This document shows positions 1-7,288 of a stretch of 8,688 nucleotides of DNA, one piece after another; the first letter of the stretch is position 1; every line of letters begins with the position of its first letter. The stretch spans positions 1-8,688 of the forward strand of contig JAUHVN010000103.1 of the NCBI GenBank assembly GCA_030425055.1, read 5' to 3'. The translations under genes and the position numbers were made by a program. Source of the stretch: Actinomycetes bacterium. Lineage in GTDB: Bacteria; Actinomycetota; Actinomycetes; Actinomycetales; Microbacteriaceae. Under the pieces are notes generated by a model. The model saw only the letters and a program-made list of their open reading frames with translations. It had not been told where the DNA came from and did not search any database.

Positions 1-16
1 CCGACGAGGTCAACCG

Positions 17-1237
17 ATGAGCGCCGCGCCCCAGCGATGGACACCGACGTTCGACGCACGGCCGCTCGTGCAGCCGGTCGACCGGGCAGCCGTCGCCGAG
101 CACACCCGTCGGATGCGCGCCGAGGGGCGCCTGCCGTCATCGTCGGCGAACCTCATGTCGATCATCATCTTCGTGGTGGTCGGCGCCTTCATCCTGCCGA
201 CCGCCGGGTCGGTGTTCTTCGGCGTCTTCGGGGCGCTCGCCGCGGTCTTCACGACCGACGCCGGCGTGTTCGGCGCCGTGATCGGCATCGTGGTCGCGTT
301 GTTCAGCGTCGTGATCGTCGGCGGCGTGATCGTCGTGATGGTCGTCGCGATCGTGCGGGTGCTGTCTGGCTCACGCGACAAGTGGTACCGCCTCGACCAC
401 TTCGCGCACGCGAACGCGATGACCTATCTGCCGGCGATCGGCTCACCTCCGCTGCCGGGCATGATCTTCGGCCAGGGCGGCTCGCGGCAGGCGAGCGACG
501 TCGTGCGCGGTGACCGGCCGCGCTTCGTCGAGTTCGCCAACTACCGCTACACCACCGGGTCGGGTCGCAACCGCACGGTGCACAAGTGGGGCTACGTGGC
601 CGTGAAGCTCGACGTGCCGCTGCCGCACATCGTGCTCGACGCGGTCGGGAACAACACCCTGTTCGGCTCGAACCTGCCGGCGTCCTTCGACAAAGACCAG
701 CGCCTAAGCCTCGAGGGCGACTTCGACCGCTTCTTCTCGCTGTACTGCCCGGCCGGCTACGAGCGCGACGCGCTGTACCTGTTCACCCCCGACATCATGG
801 CGCGCTTCATCGACAACGCCGCGGCACTCGACGTCGAGATCGTCGACGACTGGCTGTTCCTGTACGCCAAGCGCGACTTCTCGACCCTCGACCCCGCCAT
901 GTGGGCATGGCTGTTCACGGTCGTCGCGGCCCTCCTCGACAAGCTCGCCCAATGGGAGCGCTGGCGCGACGACCGCCTTGCTCAGGCGGCGGCTGCGCCG
1001 GCTCCGACAACGGATGCCGCGACTGCGGCGGGTGCGGCGATCCCCGCGTGGTCGGCGACCGTGCCCTTCGATGCGCCCCTCGACCGGCTGCGACCGCCCC
1101 CGGGGGTCGCGGCCGGCGGGCAGCGCCTTCGACGCGGCATCCCGTGGCCGGCGATCATCATCATCGGCGGGTTCATCGCGTTCTGGCTGTTCATCCAGCT
1201 CGGCGGCTTCGCCTTCTTCGTCTCGCTGCTGCGGTGA
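17..1237 (+). CDS. Uncharacterised membrane protein (three predicted transmembrane segments)
   Basis: I do not recognise a named family. The 406-residue product has a polar N-terminus of about 45 residues and two long hydrophobic segments at about 46-78 and 84-116. A soluble domain follows (about 120-320), rich in aromatic and acidic residues, with stretches such as RFVEFANYRY and LYLFTPDIMARF. An Ala/Pro/Thr-rich linker (322-345) leads to a C-terminal membrane segment at about 376-404. The alternation of short beta-like stretches in the soluble domain faintly recalls DUF3137-type membrane proteins, often seen beside LemA genes, but this is only an impression. The start is chosen from a GAGG Shine-Dalgarno at 6-9, seven bases before the ATG. 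That ATG is part of ATGA, and the frame 3-20 reads DEVNR-stop, so an upstream gene may end by overlapping here. It converges on the ABC ATPase gene 18 bases away. Confidence 0.85.
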   Translation: MSAAPQRWTPTFDARPLVQPVDRAAVAEHTRRMRAEGRLPSSSANLMSIIIFVVVGAFILPTAGSVFFGVFGALAAVFTTDAGVFGAVIGIVVALFSVVIVGGVIVVMVVAIVRVLSGSRDKWYRLDHFAHANAMTYLPAIGSPPLPGMIFGQGGSRQASDVVRGDRPRFVEFANYRYTTGSGRNRTVHKWGYVAVKLDVPLPHIVLDAVGNNTLFGSNLPASFDKDQRLSLEGDFDRFFSLYCPAGYERDALYLFTPDIMARFIDNAAALDVEIVDDWLFLYAKRDFSTLDPAMWAWLFTVVAALLDKLAQWERWRDDRLAQAAAAPAPTTDAATAAGAAIPAWSATVPFDAPLDRLRPPPGVAAGGQRLRRGIPWPAIIIIGGFIAFWLFIQLGGFAFFVSLLR

Positions 1238-1255
1238 CCAAGGACCGGATGCGGC

Positions 1256-2950
1256 TCAGCCCTCGCGGGTCTGCTTCCACACCGCCCGTCGAGCCGCCTG
1301 CTCGACGGGGTCGGGCACCGGCAGCGATGCGAGCAGCCGCTTCGTGTAGTCATCGCGAGGCTGCGTGAGCACCTGCACCGTCGTGCCCTGCTCGCGGATG
1401 ACGCCTTCGCGCAGCACGACGACCCGGTCGGCGACCTGGTCGATCACGGCGAGGTCGTGGCTGATGAACAGCGCCGCGAAGCCGAGCTCGCGCTGCAGTT
1501 CGGCGAACAGCTCGAGCACGCGCGCCTGCACCGACACGTCGAGCGCACTGGTCGGCTCGTCGGCGATCAGCAGCTTCGGGTTGAGCGCGAGCGCACGGGC
1601 GAGCGAGGCGCGCTGACGCTGCCCGCCCGACAGCTCGTGCGGGTATCGGTCGGCGAAGGATGCCGGCAGGTGCACGGCCTCGAGCAGCTCGAGCACGCGC
1701 GGGCGCGCGGCATCCGCCGACGACGCGCGGTCGTGGACGACCAGCGGTTCGGCGATGCACTCCGCGATCGTGAGCAGCGGATTGAAGCTCGTCGCGGGAT
1801 CCTGGAAGACGAACCCGACATCGGGCCGAAGTCGCGCGAGGTGGCGGGGCTTGGCGCCGCGCATCTCCTGTCCGAGCACGGTCATCGACCCGCCGAGCAC
1901 CTCGGTGAGTCCGACCATCGCGCGACCGATCGTGGTCTTGCCCGACCCGGATTCCCCGACCAGCCCCAGCACCTCGCTCGGGCCGATCCAGAAGTCGACG
2001 CCCTTGACGGCGACGACGCCCGCCGACCCGAAGCGGCCCGGATAGCCGATGCTGACATCACGGGCGACGACCAGACTGCCCTCGGGCGGCGACGACGGCG
2101 CGGGCACCGAAGCATCCTGTGTCGCACTCTTGCCGTGGCCGACGTGCGGCACAGCGGCCAGCAGTTGTCGGGTGTACTCCTCGCGCGGGTTCTCGAACAG
2201 CTCGCGCACCGGCGCCTGCTCGACGATGTCGCCCTGGTACATGACGACGACGCGATCGGCGAGGTCGGCGACGACGCCCATGTTGTGGGTGATGAGCACG
2301 ATGGTGGCGCCGAACTCGTCGCGGATCGTCCGCAGCAGTTCGAGGATCTCGGCCTGCACCGTCACGTCGAGCGCGGTCGTCGGCTCGTCGGCGATGATGA
2401 GGCGCGCATCGAGCACGAGCGCCATCGCGATGACGACCCGCTGCTTCTGCCCTCCCGAGAACTGGTGCGGGTAGTCGTCGACCCGTTTGTCGGGATCGGG
2501 GATGCCGACCTTGCGGAGGATCTCGATCGCCCGGCGCCGCGCCTCGGCCTTCGACATCTTCTCGTGGGCGCGCAGGCCCTCGGCGATCTGGAACCCGACG
2601 GTGAAGACGGGGTTGAGCGCTGTCGACGGCTCCTGGAAGACCATCGCGGCGTCGCGCCCGCGCATGGCCTGCAGGTCGGCGTGCGAGGCGTGCACGACAT
2701 CGGTCTCGCCGCCGTCGCGTCCGCGCACGATGACGGCCCCCGACAGCGTGGCCGTCTCGGGCAGCAGACCCAGCAGCGTGTTGGCGGTCACGGTCTTTCC
2801 CGAGCCCGACTCGCCGACGATCGCGAGCACCTCGCCGGCGCGCGCTTCGAGCGAGATGCCGGTGACCGCGTCGACGGGTGCGCCGTCGGTCGCGAACGTC
2901 ACCCGCAGGTCGCGGACGGCGGCGACGTCGGGGGCGAGTGCGTCGGTCAT
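1256..2950 (-). CDS. Peptide/nickel-type ABC importer, fused double ATPase
   Basis: This 564-residue protein carries both nucleotide-binding domains of a Dpp/Opp-type importer in one chain, equivalent to DppD plus DppF fused. It would couple ATP hydrolysis to import at the inner face of the membrane. Domain 1 has Walker A GESGSGKT at 46-53, Q-loop Gln106, signature SGGQKQR at 165-171, Walker B ending Asp188-Glu189 and switch His222. Domain 2 has Walker A at 332-339, Q-loop Gln383, signature SGGQRQR at 441-447, Walker B ending Asp464-Glu465 and switch His498. Both sites look intact. A Ser/Pro/Ala-rich linker at about 270-292 joins them. Each domain ends with the oligopeptide-family C-terminal extension (NPREEYTRQLLAAVP, then QPRDDYTKRLLASLP). 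The start overlaps the permease stop by four bases (ATGA) and has a strong AGGAGGT at 2956-2962. It is the last gene of the operon. Transporter class is secure; the substrate cannot be read from it. Confidence 0.96.
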   Translation of the reverse strand: MTDALAPDVAAVRDLRVTFATDGAPVDAVTGISLEARAGEVLAIVGESGSGKTVTANTLLGLLPETATLSGAVIVRGRDGGETDVVHASHADLQAMRGRDAAMVFQEPSTALNPVFTVGFQIAEGLRAHEKMSKAEARRRAIEILRKVGIPDPDKRVDDYPHQFSGGQKQRVVIAMALVLDARLIIADEPTTALDVTVQAEILELLRTIRDEFGATIVLITHNMGVVADLADRVVVMYQGDIVEQAPVRELFENPREEYTRQLLAAVPHVGHGKSATQDASVPAPSSPPEGSLVVARDVSIGYPGRFGSAGVVAVKGVDFWIGPSEVLGLVGESGSGKTTIGRAMVGLTEVLGGSMTVLGQEMRGAKPRHLARLRPDVGFVFQDPATSFNPLLTIAECIAEPLVVHDRASSADAARPRVLELLEAVHLPASFADRYPHELSGGQRQRASLARALALNPKLLIADEPTSALDVSVQARVLELFAELQRELGFAALFISHDLAVIDQVADRVVVLREGVIREQGTTVQVLTQPRDDYTKRLLASLPVPDPVEQAARRAVWKQTREG

Positions 2951-3918
2951 TCGGCACCTCCTGCCTGCCGCCGGCGTCGCAGGCGCGGGTCGCTCAGATC
3001 ATTCAGGCTCTCGCCGACCAGGGTGATCCCGAGCACGACGAGCACGATCGCGAGACCGGGCGGAATCGACGTCCACCAGATTCCGCTCGAGGCATCCGCC
3101 ACCGAGCGGTTGAGGTCGTATCCCCATTCGGCCGCCGCCGTGGCTTCGATGCCGAAGCCGAGGAAGCCGAGACCGGCGAGAGTGAGCAGCGCCTCCGACG
3201 CGTTGAGCGTCACGATCACCGGGATCGACCGCGTCGAGTTGCGCAGCACGTGGCGCACCAGGATGCGGCCGGTCGGCACGCCGATCACACGCGCCGACTC
3301 GACGAACGGCTCGGCCTTCACGCGCACCACCTCGGCGCGCACGACACGGAAGTACTGCGGAACGAACACGACGGTGATCGCGATCGCGGCCGACAGGATG
3401 CCTCCCCACAGCGTCGACTGGCCGCCGCTGATCACGATCGAGATCACGATCGCCAGCAGCAGCGACGGGAAGGAGTAGATCGCGTCGGCGATCACGACCA
3501 GGATGCGGTCGAGCCAGCCGCCGAAGTACCCGCTCACGAGCCCGAGGAAGATGCCGAGGAAGATCGAGAACATGATCGCGCACACGATCGCCAGCAGCGC
3601 GGTCTGCGCTCCCCAGATCACGCGTGAGAGCACATCGAACCCGCTGACGGTCGTGCCGAGCAGGTTCACCGGGTTCGGCGGCTGCTGGGTGCCGAAGCTC
3701 TGGCCGTCGACGGCGCGCTGCGCCCAGCCGTACGGCGCGAGCCACGGTGCCAGGAGCGCGACGATGACGAAGACGCCGACGAGCACGAGGCCGATGACGA
3801 GCATCGCGCGCTGCAGGCCGATGCTCTGGCGCAGGTGGGAGAGGACGGGGATGCGGTCGGCCAGGGCCGTGCGGCGCCGGGGCGCGGCATCCATCGTCGT
3901 CGAGGGTTCGCTGCTCAT
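2947..3918 (-). CDS. Peptide/nickel-type ABC importer permease, DppC/OppC type
   Basis: The second membrane subunit, 323 residues. A polar N-terminus (1-36) carries the OppC-type N-terminal region, and the first membrane helix spans about 37-60. The family signature GTTVSGFDVLSRVIWGAQT follows at 88-106 (usual form GTDxxGRDVLSR), then four to five more helices between about 107 and 305. The EAA-type cytoplasmic loop that docks on the ATPase is at about 204-234, with ESARVIG and RHVLRNS. The C-terminus LSDPRLRRRR is typical of the family. The start was chosen at the ATG that shares one base with the first permease's stop (TGATG), with GAGGT at 3923-3927 four bases upstream. The same frame stays open to 4464, but the extra sequence is Arg/Ala-rich and lies antisense-frame inside the neighbouring permease, so it is not coding. 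It overlaps the ATPase start by four bases. Confidence 0.95.
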   Translation of the reverse strand: MSSEPSTTMDAAPRRRTALADRIPVLSHLRQSIGLQRAMLVIGLVLVGVFVIVALLAPWLAPYGWAQRAVDGQSFGTQQPPNPVNLLGTTVSGFDVLSRVIWGAQTALLAIVCAIMFSIFLGIFLGLVSGYFGGWLDRILVVIADAIYSFPSLLLAIVISIVISGGQSTLWGGILSAAIAITVVFVPQYFRVVRAEVVRVKAEPFVESARVIGVPTGRILVRHVLRNSTRSIPVIVTLNASEALLTLAGLGFLGFGIEATAAAEWGYDLNRSVADASSGIWWTSIPPGLAIVLVVLGITLVGESLNDLSDPRLRRRRQAGGAE

Positions 3919-4994
3919 CAGTACCTCACCCTCGGGTCGATGAAGGCGGCCGCGACGTCGACGATGAAGTTCGTGACGGCCACGACGACGGCGATGAGGA
4001 TCACGATTCCCTGCACGGCCACGAAGTCGCGCGCCTTCAGGTACTCCGACAGCTGGAAGCCGATTCCCTTCCACTCGAACGACGTCTCGGTGAGCACCGC
4101 GCCCGACAGCAGCAGAGCGATCTGCAGACCGATGACCGTGACGATCGGGATGAGCGCGGGGCGGTAGGCGTGCTTGGTCAGCAGCCGGTACTCGCCCACG
4201 CCGCGCGAGCGGGCGGAGGTGACGTACTGCGCGCCGAGCGTTCCGATGACATTGGTGCGCACGAGCCGCAGGAAGACCCCCGCGGTCAGCAGACCGAGCG
4301 CGAGCCCCGGGAGCACGGCGTGCCACAGCACGTCGCCGACCGCCGCGGGGCTGCCGAGACGTATCGCGTCGATGAGGTAGATACCGGTCGGGTTGTCGAG
4401 TCTGATCAGCAGCAGCTCGGTGCGCGTCGATGCGCGCCCGGCGACGGGGAACCAGCCGAGCCACACCGAGAAGAAGAGCTTCAGCAGGATCGCGACGAAG
4501 AAGATCGGGGTCGCGTACGCGAGGATCGCGCTGACGCGGGCGACGGCGTCGGGCCAGCGGTCGCGCTTGGCCGCGGCGAGGAGGCCGAACGGGATGCCGA
4601 TGAGGAACGCCACGATGAGGGCGTAGAAGGCGAGCTCGAGGGTGGCCGAGCCGTACTGCAGCAGGATCTCGATCACCGGACGGTTGTCGGTGAGGGTCGT
4701 GCCGAAGTCGCCGCGGAACACACCGCCGAGGTAGTCCAGGTATTGGACGATCAGCGGGCGGTCGTAGCCGGCCTGCGCGATGCGCTCGGCGAGCTGATCG
4801 GGCGGCAGGCGACCGCCGAGGGCGGCCGTGATCGGGTCGCCGGTGATCCGCATCAGGAAGAAGACCACCGTCACCAGGATGAAGACGGTGGGGATGATGA
4901 GGAAGAAGCGGATGAGGACGTAGCGCCAGAGACCGCCGCCCTTGGGCGTGATCGGCTTGCCGGCGATGTCGACCGCGTCGACCGCAGTGGCCAT
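3918..4994 (-). CDS. Peptide/nickel-type ABC importer permease, DppB/OppB type
   Basis: The first membrane subunit, 358 residues, a little longer than usual for DppB/OppB proteins. A 20-residue polar N-terminus precedes helix 1 (about 23-48). The family region around residues 78-104 is present: YDRPLIVQYLDYLGGVFRGDFGTT matches the usual D-x-P-L-x-x-Q-Y...GDFG pattern in three short pieces. Further helices lie at about 118-141, 156-182, 222-247, 278-301 and 327-350. The EAA-type loop is at about 257-284, containing TSARSRGVGEY and KHAYRPALIPI. The chain ends in the typical DPRVRY. The start is an ATG with only a weak ribosome site (GAAAG at about 5006-5010), in contrast to the strong sites of the other operon genes. 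It follows an intercistronic stem-loop. The frame is open upstream to 5438, but that part is a shadow of the lipoprotein gene. Weak initiation plus the stem should keep permease levels below those of the binding protein (inference). Confidence 0.94.
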   Translation of the reverse strand: MATAVDAVDIAGKPITPKGGGLWRYVLIRFFLIIPTVFILVTVVFFLMRITGDPITAALGGRLPPDQLAERIAQAGYDRPLIVQYLDYLGGVFRGDFGTTLTDNRPVIEILLQYGSATLELAFYALIVAFLIGIPFGLLAAAKRDRWPDAVARVSAILAYATPIFFVAILLKLFFSVWLGWFPVAGRASTRTELLLIRLDNPTGIYLIDAIRLGSPAAVGDVLWHAVLPGLALGLLTAGVFLRLVRTNVIGTLGAQYVTSARSRGVGEYRLLTKHAYRPALIPIVTVIGLQIALLLSGAVLTETSFEWKGIGFQLSEYLKARDFVAVQGIVILIAVVVAVTNFIVDVAAAFIDPRVRY

Positions 4995-5029
4995 GCGTGA
5001 TTCTGCTTTCGGATGCCGGGGCCCGCCCG

Positions 5030-5062
5030 CGCCGGTGCCGGGTGTGTGACCCGGCACCGGCG
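5030..5062 (-). promoter_or_regulatory. Intercistronic RNA stem-loop between binding protein and permease genes
   Basis: An exact inverted repeat: bases 5030-5043 pair perfectly with 5049-5062, giving a 14-bp, almost all G/C stem with a 5-base loop (GTGTG on the plus strand). It begins 21 bases after the lipoprotein stop and ends 35 bases before the first permease's start. No run of T follows on the transcribed strand, so it does not look like a full Rho-independent terminator. In binding-protein transporter operons such hairpins commonly stabilise the 3' end of the upstream message or attenuate read-through, raising the ratio of binding protein to permease. That role is inferred here. Confidence 0.8.
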
Positions 5063-5083
5063 GGACGGAGCCGCCTGCGAGCG

Positions 5084-6718
5084 CTACTTGGTCAGCGGCG
5101 CGTAGCGGAACTTGAACGAGCCGTCGAGCACGGCGCCGTCGACGTCCGCACCCACGACGGCCACCTGGGTGCCCTGCAGCAGCGGCAGGGTCGACAGGTC
5201 TCCGGCCACGAGGGTCTGGATCTCTTCGATGTCGGCCTGACGCGCGGCCGGGTCGGTCTCGGTCGCCTGCGCCGTGATGAGCTCCTGCACCTCGGCGTTC
5301 TCGTAGTGGTTGACCAGGAAGTTGTCCGCCGAGAAGAACGGGGTCAGGTAGTTGTCCGCGTCGGAGTAGTCGGGGAACCAGCCGAGCTGGTACATCGGGT
5401 ACACGTCGGCCGTGCGGTCCTTCGAGTACTGCACCCACTCGGTCTGCGCGAGGTTGACGGTGAACAGGCCACCTTCCTCGAGCTGCGACTTGACCGCGGC
5501 GTACTCGTCACCCGACGACGGGCCGTAGTGGTCGCCGTTGTACTGCAGGTTCAGCTCGACCGGGGTCTCGACGCCCGCATCCGCGAGGCGCTGGGTGGCC
5601 ACGTCGACGGATGCACCGCCGCTGCCGTCGCCGTAGAGGTCCTTGAGCGGCTCGATCGCGCCGGTCAGGCCCTGCGGCACGTACGAGTACAGCGGGGTGA
5701 AGGTGCCCTTGTAGACGTCCTGCGAGAGCGCCTCGCGGTCGAGCAGGTCGGCCATCGCCTGGCGCACCGCGAGCGACTTCGCCGCGTCGGCGTCGGCGGT
5801 CGTGGCGCCGTACGGCATCGTGTCGAAGTTGAACACGATGTAGCGGATTTCGCCGCCGGGGCCCTCGACGACCTTGACCGCGTCGTTGGTCGACAGGTCT
5901 TCGATGTCGGTCGCCGACAGGCTGCGGTAGGCCACGTCGATCTCGCCGCTCTCGACGTCGAGCTTCAGGTTCGAGGCATCCGCGTAGTACGAGACGGTGA
6001 CGCCCGCGTTCGCGACCTCGGGAAGCCCGCCCATGTAGTCGGGGTTGGGCGAGTACGAGATGAGCTCGTTGACGCTGTACGAGTCGATGACGTACTGACC
6101 GGCGAACGCCATGCCCTCGACGATGTCGTCGTCGGGGGTGACGCTGTCGGCCGAGAACACGTCCTCGTCGACGATCGGCGCGGCCGGGCTCGAGAGGATC
6201 TGCTCCCAGGTCTGGTCGGGGCCGCTCTTGAGGGTGAACACGACGGTGAGGTCGTCGGGCGCCTCGACGCTGTCGAGGTTGCCCAGCAGGTACGACGGGC
6301 CGTTCTCATCGGCGATCGCCAGCTGACGGTCGAAGGTGAACTTGACGTCGGACGAGGTCAGCTCGTTGCCGTTGGCGAAGGTGAGGCCCTCCTTGAGGGT
6401 CACCGTGTACTCGGTGTCGGCCGTCCACTCGCCGGACTCGGCGATGTCGGGGGTCACATCGGCGGTGCCGTACTGGCTGTTGAAGAGGAACGGGTACACC
6501 TGGTTCATGACGGCGAACGAGCCGTTGTCATAGGAACCGGCGGGGTCGATCGACGTGATCTTGTCGGTCGTGCCGATGATCAACGGCTCGGTCGATGCTC
6601 CGCCGTCGTCGTTGCCGCCCCCGTCGCTGCCGGCGCAGCCGGCCAGGAGGAGGGCCGAGGCGCCGAGCGCCCCGATGGCGAGGCCGATCCGGCCGCGCGC
6701 ACTCTGATGCATGGACAT
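5084..6718 (-). CDS. Peptide/nickel-type ABC transporter substrate-binding lipoprotein (SBP family 5)
   Basis: The extracytoplasmic solute receptor, 544 residues. A positively charged N-region (R8, R10) and hydrophobic core (11-25) end in a lipobox LLAG-C with Cys28. The mature protein is therefore predicted to be lipid-anchored on the outer face of the membrane. A Gly/Asp/Ser linker (29-43) leads into the family 5 domain: IIGTTDKITSIDPAGSYDN near residue 47, the conserved block YTVTLKEGLTFANGNEL then SSDVKFTFDR at 104-131, and QLGWFPDYSDADNYLTPFF at 444-462, all typical of family 5 receptors. Three Met codons lie close together (6724, 6718, 6712). The AGAGG at 6725-6729 is six bases from the middle one, so 6718 is chosen. 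It is the first gene of the transporter operon, with a stem-loop separating it from the first permease. Substrate is unknown; oligopeptide is the default guess. Confidence 0.95.
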   Translation of the reverse strand: MSMHQSARGRIGLAIGALGASALLLAGCAGSDGGGNDDGGASTEPLIIGTTDKITSIDPAGSYDNGSFAVMNQVYPFLFNSQYGTADVTPDIAESGEWTADTEYTVTLKEGLTFANGNELTSSDVKFTFDRQLAIADENGPSYLLGNLDSVEAPDDLTVVFTLKSGPDQTWEQILSSPAAPIVDEDVFSADSVTPDDDIVEGMAFAGQYVIDSYSVNELISYSPNPDYMGGLPEVANAGVTVSYYADASNLKLDVESGEIDVAYRSLSATDIEDLSTNDAVKVVEGPGGEIRYIVFNFDTMPYGATTADADAAKSLAVRQAMADLLDREALSQDVYKGTFTPLYSYVPQGLTGAIEPLKDLYGDGSGGASVDVATQRLADAGVETPVELNLQYNGDHYGPSSGDEYAAVKSQLEEGGLFTVNLAQTEWVQYSKDRTADVYPMYQLGWFPDYSDADNYLTPFFSADNFLVNHYENAEVQELITAQATETDPAARQADIEEIQTLVAGDLSTLPLLQGTQVAVVGADVDGAVLDGSFKFRYAPLTK

Positions 6719-6724
6719 AGTCAT

Positions 6725-6729
6725 CCTCT
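6725..6729 (-). promoter_or_regulatory. Ribosome binding site deciding the lipoprotein start
   Basis: AGAGG on the minus strand lies six bases before the ATG at 6718. It directly abuts the ATG at 6724, too close to serve it, and is twelve bases from the ATG at 6712. The spacing favours the middle start codon. Confidence 0.6.
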
Positions 6730-6761
6730 GCTGTGTTCGTTTCAGCTGCGTCTGGTGGCGC

Positions 6762-6773
6762 AGCCCGCGGGCT
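6762..6773. promoter_or_regulatory. Perfect 12-bp palindrome at the presumed transcription start
   Basis: AGCCCGCGGGCT reads the same on both strands. It sits directly downstream of the candidate -10 element, so the transcription start would fall inside it. That is a classic operator position. With no spacer it could equally be chance in GC-rich DNA. Confidence 0.35.
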
Positions 6774-6802
6774 ATCTTGCTCCGCGAGCAGAGTCGGATC
6801 AA
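6774..6802 (-). promoter_or_regulatory. Candidate promoter of the transporter operon
   Basis: On the minus strand TTGATC (6797-6802) resembles a -35 box. After exactly 17 bases it is followed by CAAGAT (6774-6779), a weak -10 box of the TANNNT type. A short inverted repeat TGCTC-CGC-GAGCA (6778-6790) lies in the spacer and may be a regulator site. The 5' leader would be roughly 50 bases. Position (upstream of the first operon gene, in the only sizeable gap) supports it; the -10 match is poor. Confidence 0.4.
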
Positions 6803-6809
6803 TTCGGTG

Positions 6810-6855
6810 AACGATTCGTAACGAGAACGAAACCGAACGTGCGTTCGTCGTTACG
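6810..6855. promoter_or_regulatory. Phased AACG/CGTT box cluster with nested inverted repeats
   Basis: This AT-richer patch just upstream of the candidate -35 holds four direct AACG boxes starting at 6810, 6820, 6826 and 6836, with ten-base steps 6810-6820 and 6826-6836. Two inverted CGTT boxes follow at 6842 and 6849. Within it, CGAACG-TG-CGTTCG (6834-6847) is a 6+6 palindrome. CGTAACGA (6817-6824) is the exact inverse of TCGTTACG (6848-6855), and the pairing can extend by five more bases past a one-base bulge. It may bind a regulator of the transporter operon. The longer stem could alternatively act as the 3' end structure of the DUF779 transcript, though no T-run follows. Confidence 0.5.
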
Positions 6856-6864
6856 TGCAGGGAT

Positions 6865-6878
6865 GCCGCGGCCGCGGC
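6865..6878. repeat. Perfect 14-bp GC palindrome after the DUF779 gene
   Basis: GCCGCGGCCGCGGC is identical on both strands and lies 14 bases beyond the DUF779 stop. It may contribute to a 3' end structure of that transcript, but it has no loop and no following T-run. In DNA this GC-rich, chance is a real alternative. Confidence 0.35.
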
Positions 6879-6892
6879 CTCGACTTCCGACG

Positions 6893-7285
6893 TCAGCTCG
6901 GCCCGAGGCCGAGGGCGTCGAGCTCGGCGGCGTCCAGCATCCGGGAGCGGATGATGAAGCGATTGCCGGTCGGGCCCTCCACCGAGAACCCGGCGCCGCG
7001 GCCGGGCACGACGTCGATCGTGATGTGCGTGTACTTCCAGTATTCGAACTGGGCCTCAGAGATGAAGACCTCGATCGGGTCGTCCAGGCCCACCTCGAGC
7101 GAGCCGAGGTGCACGTCGGAGGGGCCCGTGATGAACATGCCGACGGGGTAGCACATCGGGGCGCTGCCGTCGCAGCATCCGCCCGACTGATGGAACATCA
7201 GCGGACCGTGCTGCAGTGTCAGCGTGCGGAGCAGGGCCGCCGCGTCCCCCGACACGGCGACCCTGCTGACGGTGTGGGTGTCCAC
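6893..7285 (-). CDS. DUF779 family protein, partner of aldehyde dehydrogenase
   Basis: A 130-residue soluble protein with the DUF779 core: HGPLMFHQSGGCCDGSAPMC begins at residue 26, with Cys37, Cys38 and Cys45. ITIDVVPGRGAGFSVEGPTG and RFIIRSRML follow. Family members are about this size and are found next to aldehyde dehydrogenase genes, as here, where it lies 32 bases downstream of one on the same strand. Their biochemical role is not established. The three clustered cysteines suggest metal or thiol chemistry (inference). The start is a GTG, because the conserved N-terminal part (RVAVSGDAAALLRTL) must be included and no in-frame ATG precedes it in the gap. The ribosome site is weak because the gap is filled by a hairpin repeat. 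A second GTG at 7255 has a better AGGG upstream but would cut into the family's N-terminus. The frame continues open to 7933 only as a shadow of the dehydrogenase. Confidence 0.88.
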   Translation of the reverse strand: MDTHTVSRVAVSGDAAALLRTLTLQHGPLMFHQSGGCCDGSAPMCYPVGMFITGPSDVHLGSLEVGLDDPIEVFISEAQFEYWKYTHITIDVVPGRGAGFSVEGPTGNRFIIRSRMLDAAELDALGLGPS

Positions 7286-7288
7286 GTC

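Noticed and set aside
1238..1255. A bidirectional terminator between the convergent genes
   Set aside because: The 18-base gap and its flanks give at most a 4-bp stem (CGGT/ACCG) and no T-run.
1457..3478. A 673-codon open frame on the plus strand opposite the ATPase and permease genes
   Set aside because: It is antisense to clearly conserved domains, rich in Arg, His and Asp repeats, and crosses the boundary between two real genes. This is typical of spurious open frames in very GC-rich DNA.
3919..4464. N-terminal extension of the second permease
   Set aside because: The added residues are Arg/Ala-rich, lie out of frame inside the first permease, and the internal ATG at 3918 has a ribosome site and the stop-start overlap expected in this operon.
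4995..5438. N-terminal extension of the first permease
   Set aside because: It runs through the intercistronic hairpin into the lipoprotein gene in another frame and gives no membrane or family-like sequence.
6719..6802. Upstream TTG start for the lipoprotein
   Set aside because: It would add a charged tail before the signal peptide, and the TTG itself forms part of the candidate -35 box. The ATG at 6718 has a well-spaced ribosome site.
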